5,154 nt of DNA from Porticoccaceae bacterium (GTDB lineage Bacteria; Pseudomonadota; Gammaproteobacteria; Pseudomonadales; Porticoccaceae), in NCBI GenBank assembly GCA_002591625.1, contig PCDB01000023.1, forward strand, positions 43,601 to 48,754, read 5' to 3'. Positions 1-5,154 of this stretch are shown piece by piece. The translations under genes and the position numbers were made by a program. The notes below the pieces were generated by a model. The model searched no databases and had not been told where the DNA came from. It saw only the letters and a list, made by a program, of their open reading frames with translations. Within the stretch, counting starts at the first letter, position 1. Each line of letters begins with the position of its first letter.

Positions 1-17
1 CCTGCAAGTGACATTGG

Positions 18-45
18 TTGACAATCGAACTGGAGTATCTATAGT
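18..45 (+). promoter_or_regulatory. sigma70-type promoter of gltA
   Basis: A perfect -35 hexamer TTGACA (18-23) is followed after 16 bases by TATAGT (40-45), which matches the -10 consensus at five of six positions. Transcription would start near 51-53, giving a leader of about 48 bases before the gltA start codon. No second promoter or clear operator is visible in the short upstream stretch available. The hexamers are seen directly; promoter activity is inferred. Confidence 0.7.
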
Positions 46-86
46 ACAAGGTCCGTGATCAAATGATTCAACCCCCTTCGATTTCC

Positions 87-92
87 AAGGAT
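87..92 (+). promoter_or_regulatory. ribosome binding site of gltA
   Basis: AAGGAT lies eight bases or so before the ATG at 100 and supports that start. The N-terminus it gives aligns without offset to E. coli GltA. Confidence 0.65.
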
Positions 93-99
93 CTTAAAG

Positions 100-1389
100 A
101 TGAGCAATCGAATAGCAACTCTAAATCTCGACAATGATACTGTAGTAGAGCTGCCAGTATATGAGGGAACTTTGGGCCAAGACGTAATCGACATAGGCAA
201 TCTAGGCAAACATGGCGTTTTCACTTTTGATCCCGGATTCACCTCGACCGCTGCATGCAGATCTGACATTACTTTTATAGATGGCGATCGAGGTATTCTG
301 CTTCATCGTGGTTATCCCATTCAAGTTCTTGCTGAAAAATCTGATCATCTTGAGACATGTTACCTTCTCCTGGAAGGTGAGTTGCCTAATCGTGACCAAA
401 AAACAGCTTTTGAAAAAACTATAACTCAGCACACCATGGTGAATCGTTCAATGGAACAATTTATCACGGGATTCCATCATGATGCCCATCCGATGGCGAT
501 GCTCTGCAGTCTTGTCGGAGCAATGTCCTCGTTTTACCATGACTCGTTGGATATAACTAACCAAGACCACCGAACCGTTTCCGCACACCGTCTTATAGCC
601 AAGATGCCCACTATTGCGGCAATGTGTCACAAACATTTCATTGGCCAACCATATATCTACCCAGACAATTCACTATCGTATTCAGAAAACTTTTTACACA
701 TGATGTTTGCAACGCCTTGTGAAGAATATGAGATCCATCCATCCATCTCGAATGCGATGGATCGAATTTTTCTGCTGCATGCTGACCACGAACAAAATGC
801 TTCTACATCCACAGTCAGGTTAGCTGGCTCATCTGGTGCAAATCCTTACGCCTGCATAGCGGCCGGAATCGCTGCGCTCTGGGGTCCTGCGCATGGTGGT
901 GCTAACGAGGCTGTTCTGAGCATGCTCGACAAAATTGGCAATGTAAGCAACATCCCCAAGTATATCAAGAAGGCAAAAGACAAAGACGATCCATTTCGCC
1001 TAATGGGCTTTGGGCATAGGGTATATAAAAATCATGACCCAAGAGCTACTGTAATGCGCGAGAGTTGCAATGAAGTGCTAGGCGTTCTTGGCCTAGAGAA
1101 TGATCCATTGTTCAAACTTGCAAAAGAACTCGAAAAAATAGCGCTTGAGGATGAGTATTTTGTAGAAAAAAGATTGTATCCAAACGTTGATTTCTACTCT
1201 GGCATCATATTGAAAGCACTGGGCATTCCAGTTGAGATGTTTACTGTGATTTTTGCAACTGGACGCACTGTGGGTTGGATAGCGCACTGGAATGAAATGT
1301 TAAGAAACCCCTACCGAATCGGCCGACCAAGGCAACTTTATACAGGCTCAGACACGCGCGACTTTCCGCCCATCGAAGAACGTTCGTAA
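100..1389 (+). CDS. gltA: type II citrate synthase
   Basis: Cytoplasmic enzyme that condenses oxaloacetate with acetyl-CoA to citrate and CoA, the entry step of the TCA cycle. The 429-residue product has the usual length of the hexameric, NADH-sensitive type II enzymes of gammaproteobacteria (E. coli 427), and collinear similarity runs from the N-terminal beta region ([10 protein letters not shown], 24-33) to the C-terminal RPRQLYTG (409-416). The catalytic triad is present: His265 in GPAHGGANE, His306 in GFGHRVYKN and Asp364 in YPNVDFYSG. The signature [10 protein letters not shown] (226-235) is intact. Cys207, equivalent to the reactive Cys206 of the E. coli NADH site, is kept, but the arginines before HTM and in the YPRN motif of E. 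coli are Gln110 and Asp189 here. It is transcribed from its own promoter. Arg codons are mixed (13 of 22 are CGA, AGA or AGG). No downstream terminator is obvious. Confidence 0.98.
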   Translation: MSNRIATLNLDNDTVVELPVYEGTLGQDVIDIGNLGKHGVFTFDPGFTSTAACRSDITFIDGDRGILLHRGYPIQVLAEKSDHLETCYLLLEGELPNRDQKTAFEKTITQHTMVNRSMEQFITGFHHDAHPMAMLCSLVGAMSSFYHDSLDITNQDHRTVSAHRLIAKMPTIAAMCHKHFIGQPYIYPDNSLSYSENFLHMMFATPCEEYEIHPSISNAMDRIFLLHADHEQNASTSTVRLAGSSGANPYACIAAGIAALWGPAHGGANEAVLSMLDKIGNVSNIPKYIKKAKDKDDPFRLMGFGHRVYKNHDPRATVMRESCNEVLGVLGLENDPLFKLAKELEKIALEDEYFVEKRLYPNVDFYSGIILKALGIPVEMFTVIFATGRTVGWIAHWNEMLRNPYRIGRPRQLYTGSDTRDFPPIEERS

Positions 1390-1599
1390 GGCATAGAACG
1401 CAGATTTCGACGCGCTAAGGCGATTGTCTCTCCGATTAACGCCAGCATTGGACGAAATTTGAATCACTGCGTATGATCGGTCGTTGATCAAAATAGTGAC
1501 ATAACATCGCTCTTCCTCTGCAGCCAGGGCGGCATGATCACATTCTGCTAACAAATGACCGGCTTGGTTCTTCCACAGTTGCTGAAAACAATGCTGCAT
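1348..1599 (-). CDS. possible small ORF coupled to miaE, unknown function
   Basis: I do not recognise this product. The 83-codon minus-strand frame begins with ATG at 1599-1597, and its first base is the last base of the miaE stop codon (TGATG), an arrangement typical of translational coupling. A TTG directly upstream (1602-1600) is an alternative start. The frame crosses the entire gap after miaE and ends 42 bases inside the 3' end of gltA on the opposite strand. The predicted protein has an acidic, Ala-rich helix-like part (AALAAEEE near residues 24-31), then an alternating hydrophobic stretch (CYVTILIND, then SYAVIQIS) that looks like a beta-hairpin, then a basic tail. There is no signal peptide, membrane helix or known motif. 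The Shine-Dalgarno is weak (a GAG about eight bases upstream). It could equally be a chance open frame; the tail antisense to gltA is the least convincing part. Confidence 0.3.
   Translation of the reverse strand: MQHCFQQLWKNQAGHLLAECDHAALAAEEERCYVTILINDRSYAVIQISSNAGVNRRDNRLSASKSAFYALRTFFDGRKVARV
1390..1598. other. gap between convergent gltA and miaE
   Basis: Intergenic stretch between two convergent genes. I see no GC-rich stem followed by a T-run on either strand, so no intrinsic terminator can be called. A small dyad, TGATC (1474-1478) with GATCA (1486-1490), has a weak AT-rich stem and no T-tract. The whole stretch is open on the minus strand in the frame of the small ORF listed separately. 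Confidence 0.6.
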
Positions 1600-2219
1600 C
1601 AAGACTCAGCGGAAACCATGGGGCCCGAGTGAAACCTAAACTCTGTATCGGACGTCAGGATCAGTTTTTGTTCTCGATCGGCTATCGCCGGTAGGCGCTC
1701 GTTCAAGGCCTGTTGACCGATTAAATTCTCCGCAAGATTGAGATAATCTTGGTAATGTCGTGCCTCTGACTTCAGCAGGGATTCATAAAAACGGCATAAT
1801 TCATCGTCTAAATGCCGCGCAATTCGAGCAAAACGCTCGCACGACCTTGCTTCGATAAATGCTCCGACAATCAATATGTCAGCTAACTTATATGGCTCCT
1901 CTGAGCGCACCAAACTGCGCAATCCAGCGGCATAGCGCGATGCCGAGATATGATGATAGGCAATTTTACGCCGCTGCATAATCGCTATCACCTGTTCGAA
2001 ATGGCGCATTTCTTCTCTTGCAAGCCGCGACATTTTATTGAGCAGGACAAAGTCATCTGTGTATTTATAGATTAGATTAAGCGCCGTGCTAGCGGCTTTT
2101 TTTTCGCAATTTGCGTGATCGATCAGTAGCAAACCCTGATTTTGAATGGCACATTCAACCCATCTCTGGGGTGTTTGACAGGGTAGAAAATGCTCAATTT
2201 CGGTGAGATCAGTAATCAT
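1599..2219 (-). CDS. miaE: tRNA-(ms2io6A) hydroxylase
   Basis: Diiron monooxygenase that uses O2 to hydroxylate the isopentenyl side chain of 2-methylthio-N6-isopentenyladenosine at position 37 of tRNAs reading U-starting codons, after MiaA and MiaB have acted. The 206-residue product matches the short form of the family. It has a ferritin-like four-helix layout, and all six expected iron ligands can be placed: Glu39 (DHANCEKKAA), Glu70 and His73 (AREEMRHFEQ), Glu123 (FIEARSCERF), Glu152 and His155 (SEARHYQDYL). The start at 2219 gives the family-typical N-terminus (LTEIEHFLPCQTP) and has no good Shine-Dalgarno. The gene converges on gltA and diverges from the aconitase locus; its stop codon overlaps the start of a possible small ORF. 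Nothing suggests inactivation. Confidence 0.95.
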   Translation of the reverse strand: MITDLTEIEHFLPCQTPQRWVECAIQNQGLLLIDHANCEKKAASTALNLIYKYTDDFVLLNKMSRLAREEMRHFEQVIAIMQRRKIAYHHISASRYAAGLRSLVRSEEPYKLADILIVGAFIEARSCERFARIARHLDDELCRFYESLLKSEARHYQDYLNLAENLIGQQALNERLPAIADREQKLILTSDTEFRFHSGPMVSAES

Positions 2220-2232
2220 AAAAGTGGACGAT

Positions 2233-2262
2233 ATCTTAAATACGGATGGCAGGGTTATTCAA
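2233..2262 (-). promoter_or_regulatory. candidate miaE promoter
   Basis: On the minus strand TTGAAT (2262-2257) and TAAGAT (2238-2233) are separated by 18 bases. Each matches four or five of six consensus positions. Transcription would start only about seven bases before the miaE ATG, giving an almost leaderless message; this fits the missing Shine-Dalgarno but also lowers confidence, because AT-rich DNA yields such pairs by chance. Confidence 0.25.
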
Positions 2263-2297
2263 TGACCGCTGCGGGCTAATACCCAATGCACTCTGCC

Positions 2298-2312
2298 TCA
2301 TAACGATTATCA
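2298..2312. promoter_or_regulatory. Fur-box-like dyad
   Basis: TCATAACGATTATCA fits the 7-1-7 Fur model (TGATAAT-N-ATTATCA) at 12 of 14 positions, with one half-site perfect. It lies about 80 bases upstream of the miaE start and about 235 bases upstream of the aconitase cistrons. Iron control would make sense for a diiron enzyme and an iron-sulfur aconitase. The match sits in AT-rich DNA where chance similarity is likelier, so this is a candidate only. Confidence 0.35.
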
Positions 2313-2460
2313 TTTCACGCCATACCAAAAAAGCCTATTTTAAAATTACTACGTGCAGAAAAAGACTCATATGTCAGTGTTTTTTAAACTTCAAAAATGG
2401 CACAGCTTTATATACCAAAGACTCTGCACAAGGAAAACTCAGCGCCGATGCATATGTAAA

Positions 2461-2489
2461 TAAACTACAAAATCACGTAAGATTATAAC
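2461..2489 (+). promoter_or_regulatory. weak candidate promoter of the aconitase locus
   Basis: TATAAC (2484-2489), five of six matches to the -10 consensus, is preceded after 17 bases by a poor -35 (TAAACT, 2461-2466). The leader would be about 50 bases. TAAAAT at 2490-2495 and TATATA at 2409-2414 are alternatives with equally poor -35 elements. The weak -35 would suit an activator-dependent promoter, but no CRP-type dyad was found. Confidence 0.22.
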
Positions 2490-2531
2490 TAAAATATCGT
2501 AGTAGCTCGATTTAATCCAGTGTCGGGTCAA

Positions 2532-2537
2532 AAGGAG
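2532..2537 (+). promoter_or_regulatory. strong Shine-Dalgarno of the acnB remnant
   Basis: AAGGAG stands nine bases before the ATG at 2547 and is the best ribosome binding site in the window. It decides the start of the short upstream cistron: the GTG at 2520 lies upstream of this site and would add nine residues that do not resemble AcnB. Confidence 0.8.
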
Positions 2538-2546
2538 ATAGCCGCC

Positions 2547-2750
2547 ATGATAGCAGCCTGCCGCGCAAACGCCGCAGAACTCGATATACAGGAGATTCCT
2601 CCCAAACGTCTTGATGCTCAGTGGACAGAAGGTCTTGATGAGCTGTTGAAGAATCCGCCAGCCGATAAAGAATACTTTTTAATTGATTTCATCTTGAACC
2701 GCCTACCGCTCAGAGTGCGTGAAACAGCTTACAGTGAGAGATTTGAATGA
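2547..2750 (+). CDS. truncated aconitase B N-terminal fragment (remnant)
   Basis: A 67-residue ORF that covers only the start of a classical proteobacterial AcnB, whose full length is about 860 residues. PPKRLDAQ followed by DELLKNPPADKEYFLIDFI and NRLP parallels E. coli AcnB (PKPLDANQ, VELLKNPPAGEEEFLLDLL, NRVPPGVDEAAY). Similarity runs to about residue 60 (TAY) and then stops. The normally conserved PPGVDE is PLRVRE here, which suggests relaxed constraint. The piece is part of the HEAT-like N-terminal domain, which in E. coli AcnB mediates dimerisation and protein contacts; alone it lacks the iron-sulfur and substrate sites and cannot be an aconitase. It keeps an excellent Shine-Dalgarno, has no internal stop, and its TGA overlaps the ATG of the next aconitase gene by four bases. 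It is probably the head of a replaced resident acnB, possibly kept as a translated leader cistron. A de novo functional small protein is less likely. Confidence 0.75.
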   Translation: MIAACRANAAELDIQEIPPKRLDAQWTEGLDELLKNPPADKEYFLIDFILNRLPLRVRETAYSERFE

Positions 2751-5154
2751 GCTTATATTCAGAGTATATAGCCGAAATCGCTAAACGGAAAAAGGACCTA
2801 GGATTAAATCCAAAGCCAATTGACAGCGCTGATTTACTATCAGAGATTATTATCCAAATCAAAGATAGCCATAATGAGCATCGTGAAGAATCACTGAAAT
2901 TCTTCATTTACAACGTGATACCGGGCACAACCAGCGCTGCTGGCGTGAAAGCTCAATTTCTGAAAGAAATCATTCTGGGTGAATCTGTCGTTGCAGAGAT
3001 CACAGCAGAATTTGCCTTCGAACTGCTCTCGCACATGAAAGGCGGCCCCTCTATCCAAGTTCTGCTCAGTCTTGCTCTATCTGACGATACAACCGTTAAC
3101 AAACCAGCCGCTGACGTTCTGAAAACTCAGGTATTTTTATACGAAGCCGATACCGATCAACTGACCGCTGCCTTTAAAGCCGGCAACGCCATCGCAAAAG
3201 AGATCCTAGAGAGCTACGCACAAGCCGAGTTCTTTACCAAACTGCCTGAAATAGACGAGACCATTGAAATCGTCACTTATATCGCCGCCGAAGGCGATAT
3301 ATCCACTGACTTGCTGTCTCCAGGTAATCAAGCGCACTCACGTGCTGACCGTGAACTGCATGGCCAATGTATGATGACCCCTGAAGCGCAGCAGGAAATC
3401 GTTGAGTTACGGCAGAAACACCCTGATGCTAAAGTGATGCTAATCGCTGAGAAAGGCACCATGGGAGTGGGCTCTTCACGTATGTCCGGCGTCAACAACG
3501 TTGCTCTGTGGGCCGGCAAACAAGCTAGTCCATACGTGCCGTACATCAACATCGCTCCAGTTGTTGCCGGCACCAACGGCATCTCTCCAATCTTTTTGAC
3601 CACCGTTGACGTTACCGGTGGTATCGGTCTCGACCTGAAAAACTGGGTAAAAAAAGCAGACGCTAAAGGTAACACGGTTTTTGACGGCAATGGCGATGCC
3701 GTGCTGGAAGAGGCTTACTCAGTGGCCACCGGTACCGTTCTAACTATCAACACAAAAGAGCGCAAGCTCTTCAACGGCAACAAAGAGCTAGTGGACGTTT
3801 CTTCAGCGTTCACACCGCAAAAGGTTGAATTCATGAGGGCTGGCGGTTCTTACGCTGTTGTCTTCGGTAAGAAGCTGCAAACCATTGCAGCTAATGTTTT
3901 AGGGATTAAACCCGCTCTAGTTTATGCACCATCAAAAGAGGTTTCTATTGAGGGCCAAGGCCTGACTGCTGTTGAGAAGATCTTCAACAGGAACGCTCTG
4001 GGCGTAGCTTCTAATACCCCGCTGCACGCAGGTTCTGACGTTCGCGTTAAAGTGAACATCGTCGGTTCTCAAGACACCACTGGCCCGATGACTTGTCAGG
4101 AACTGGAAGCCATGGCGGCTTCTGTGATCTCGCCAAGTGTTGATGGTGCCTATCAGTCTGGCTGTCACACCGCTTCTGTTTGGGACAGCAAGGCAGAAGC
4201 CAATATTCCTAAGCTCATGTCGTTCATGAACAACTTCGGTCTGATCACCGCGCGTGACCCTAAAGGCGTTTATCACCCAATGACCGACGTAATCCACAAG
4301 GTGTTAAACGACATTACCGTGGACGACCGTTCCATCATCATCGGTGGTGACTCACATACCCGGATGTCCAAGGGCGTTGCTTTCGGCGCAGATTCGGGAA
4401 CCGTTGCTGTAGCACTGGCTACCGGTGAATCAGCTATGCCAATTCCAGAGTCGGTGAAAGTTACCTTTAAGGGCTACATGAAGAGCCACATGGACTTTCG
4501 CGATGTGGTGCACGCCACTCAGGCGCAGATGCTCAAGCAGTTTAATGGCGAGAACGTGTTTCAGGGTCGTATCATCGAAGTACAGATCGGCACCCTACTG
4601 GCAGATCAAGCTTTCACCTTCACCGACTGGACTGCAGAGATGAAGGCAAAAGCTTCTATCTGTATTTCTAACGATGAAACTCTGGTCAAGTCGCTGGAAC
4701 TGGCCAAGAGCCGCATCCAGATCATGAGCCACAAGGGCATGGAAAACCGAGTGAATATGCTGCAAGGCCTTATCGATCTGGCTGACAAGCGTATCGCTGA
4801 AATCCAGTCGGGAGAGAACCCGGCACTGGCTCCAGATAACAATGCCAAGTACTTCGCAGAAATGGTTGTTGATCTGGACCAGATCGATGAGCCAATGATT
4901 GCTGATCCGGATGTGAACAACGATGACGCCTCTAAACGCTATACCCACGATACTATTCGTCCAGTGTCATACTACGGTGGCACTAAAGCCATTGATCTAG
5001 GCTTTGTCGGTTCTTGTATGGTCCACAAAGGCGACATGAAAATCATCGCTCAGATGATGCGCAACCTTGAAACTCAAGGCGAGATAAACTTCAAAGTACC
5101 GCTGGTTATTGCACCACCCACTTACAACATCGTTGATGAGTTGAAGGCCGAAGG
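2747..5154 (+). CDS. acnB: aconitate hydratase B, divergent lineage (3' end beyond window)
   Basis: Cytoplasmic [4Fe-4S] enzyme that isomerises citrate to isocitrate via cis-aconitate; members of this family often also hydrate 2-methyl-cis-aconitate. The frame is open for 802 codons to the window end. AcnB architecture is visible: a HEAT-like N-terminal domain (about 1-160, with NPKPID near 21-26), the swivelling domain (GTMGVGSSR 237-245; GSYAVVFGKKL near 368-378), then the catalytic core with GSQDTTG (440-446), CHTAS (473-477), GGDSHTR (533-539) and GSCM carrying the first cluster cysteine, Cys757. The other two cysteines would lie past the end. In E. coli AcnB the first cysteine is residue 710, so this protein has about 47 extra residues before it, and it resembles AcnB-type enzymes I recall from Bacteroidetes more than E. 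coli AcnB. The start at 2747 gives a family-like N-terminus (MSLYSEYIAEI), has GAGAG six bases upstream and overlaps the remnant ORF as ATGA. Arg codons are mostly CGT or CGC (15 of 21), unlike gltA. Confidence 0.93.
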   Translation, partial: MSLYSEYIAEIAKRKKDLGLNPKPIDSADLLSEIIIQIKDSHNEHREESLKFFIYNVIPGTTSAAGVKAQFLKEIILGESVVAEITAEFAFELLSHMKGGPSIQVLLSLALSDDTTVNKPAADVLKTQVFLYEADTDQLTAAFKAGNAIAKEILESYAQAEFFTKLPEIDETIEIVTYIAAEGDISTDLLSPGNQAHSRADRELHGQCMMTPEAQQEIVELRQKHPDAKVMLIAEKGTMGVGSSRMSGVNNVALWAGKQASPYVPYINIAPVVAGTNGISPIFLTTVDVTGGIGLDLKNWVKKADAKGNTVFDGNGDAVLEEAYSVATGTVLTINTKERKLFNGNKELVDVSSAFTPQKVEFMRAGGSYAVVFGKKLQTIAANVLGIKPALVYAPSKEVSIEGQGLTAVEKIFNRNALGVASNTPLHAGSDVRVKVNIVGSQDTTGPMTCQELEAMAASVISPSVDGAYQSGCHTASVWDSKAEANIPKLMSFMNNFGLITARDPKGVYHPMTDVIHKVLNDITVDDRSIIIGGDSHTRMSKGVAFGADSGTVAVALATGESAMPIPESVKVTFKGYMKSHMDFRDVVHATQAQMLKQFNGENVFQGRIIEVQIGTLLADQAFTFTDWTAEMKAKASICISNDETLVKSLELAKSRIQIMSHKGMENRVNMLQGLIDLADKRIAEIQSGENPALAPDNNAKYFAEMVVDLDQIDEPMIADPDVNNDDASKRYTHDTIRPVSYYGGTKAIDLGFVGSCMVHKGDMKIIAQMMRNLETQGEINFKVPLVIAPPTYNIVDELKAE

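Larger units (their letters stand above)
2220..2546. other. AT-rich divergent intergenic region
   Basis: Gene-free stretch between the divergent miaE and aconitase starts, clearly richer in A and T than the flanking genes. It must hold the promoters for both directions. I find a Fur-like dyad near 2298-2312, a weak candidate promoter for each side and the Shine-Dalgarno at its right edge. An 80-codon open frame (2246-2488, + strand) has no ribosome binding site and a composition unlike a protein, so it is not called. A short repeat AAAGACTC occurs at 2361-2368 and 2417-2424, without a recognised function. Confidence 0.7.

Noticed and set aside
39..648. Minus-strand open frames opposite the gltA promoter and 5' half
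   Set aside because: They are antisense to a certain gene, with no ribosome binding sites and no recognisable protein features.
1093..1287. Minus-strand open frame inside gltA
   Set aside because: It is antisense to conserved gltA coding sequence, and the product has no protein-like features.
1381..1400. CGTTC...GAACG hairpin at the end of gltA as a terminator
   Set aside because: The stem is five base pairs with a ten-base loop and no following T-run, so it is too weak to call.
1474..1490. TGATC-N7-GATCA dyad in the gltA-miaE gap as an operator
   Set aside because: The short AT-rich arms contain common GATC words and match no regulator consensus I know.
2246..2488. 80-codon + strand open frame upstream of the acnB remnant
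   Set aside because: It has no Shine-Dalgarno, low-complexity Ile/Lys/Cys-rich composition and no motif, and it lies in AT-rich regulatory DNA.
2520..2546. GTG start at 2520 for the acnB remnant
   Set aside because: The AAGGAG at 2532-2537 lies downstream of this GTG and is ideally spaced for the ATG at 2547. The added residues do not match AcnB, whereas the ATG start gives a family-like N-terminus.
2700..2760. Assembly chimera or frameshift error explaining the acnB fragment
   Set aside because: The fragment and the following gene carry two separate, homologous N-termini, so one frameshift cannot explain both. The precise ATGA overlap also looks biological. An assembly join cannot be fully excluded without reads.
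2710..4948. Several minus-strand open frames opposite acnB
   Set aside because: They are antisense to an intact conserved aconitase frame. Long antisense frames are expected from its codon bias.

Overview
The window reads as chromosomal DNA from a gammaproteobacterium of moderate GC. The basis is an E. coli-like type II citrate synthase, a compact MiaE of the Pseudomonas size class, and a short fragment that closely resembles the N-terminus of the classical proteobacterial aconitase B. The genus cannot be told from the sequence. No RNA genes, insertion sequences, CRISPR arrays or origins are visible.

Layout. Positions 1-99 hold a strong sigma70-type promoter and a ribosome binding site for gltA (100-1389, + strand), which is complete. 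A 209-base gap follows, with no obvious terminator; it is covered on the minus strand by an 83-codon open frame that starts at the miaE stop codon (TGATG overlap) and runs into the 3' end of gltA. miaE (1599-2219, minus strand) is complete, with all six expected diiron ligands. An AT-rich, gene-free stretch (2220-2546) separates miaE from the divergently oriented aconitase locus and contains a Fur-box-like dyad. At 2547-2750 there is a 67-codon ORF with an excellent Shine-Dalgarno that encodes only the first ~60 residues of a classical AcnB. Its stop overlaps, as ATGA, the start of a second, complete-looking but divergent AcnB-type aconitase (2747 to the window end, 802 codons, still open).

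The genes share a theme. Citrate synthase makes citrate and aconitase B isomerises it, so the first two steps of the TCA cycle lie about 1.2 kb apart. MiaE, the tRNA hydroxylase between them, is an O2-dependent iron enzyme whose activity has been linked in Salmonella to growth on TCA intermediates. MiaE and aconitase are both iron enzymes, which makes the Fur-like site worth testing.

The most unusual element is the aconitase locus. It looks like an in-place replacement in which the head of a resident acnB, with its own ribosome binding site, survives as a short upstream cistron apparently coupled to a foreign-lineage acnB. The foreign lineage is inferred from spacing, insertions and sequence I recall; no search was run.
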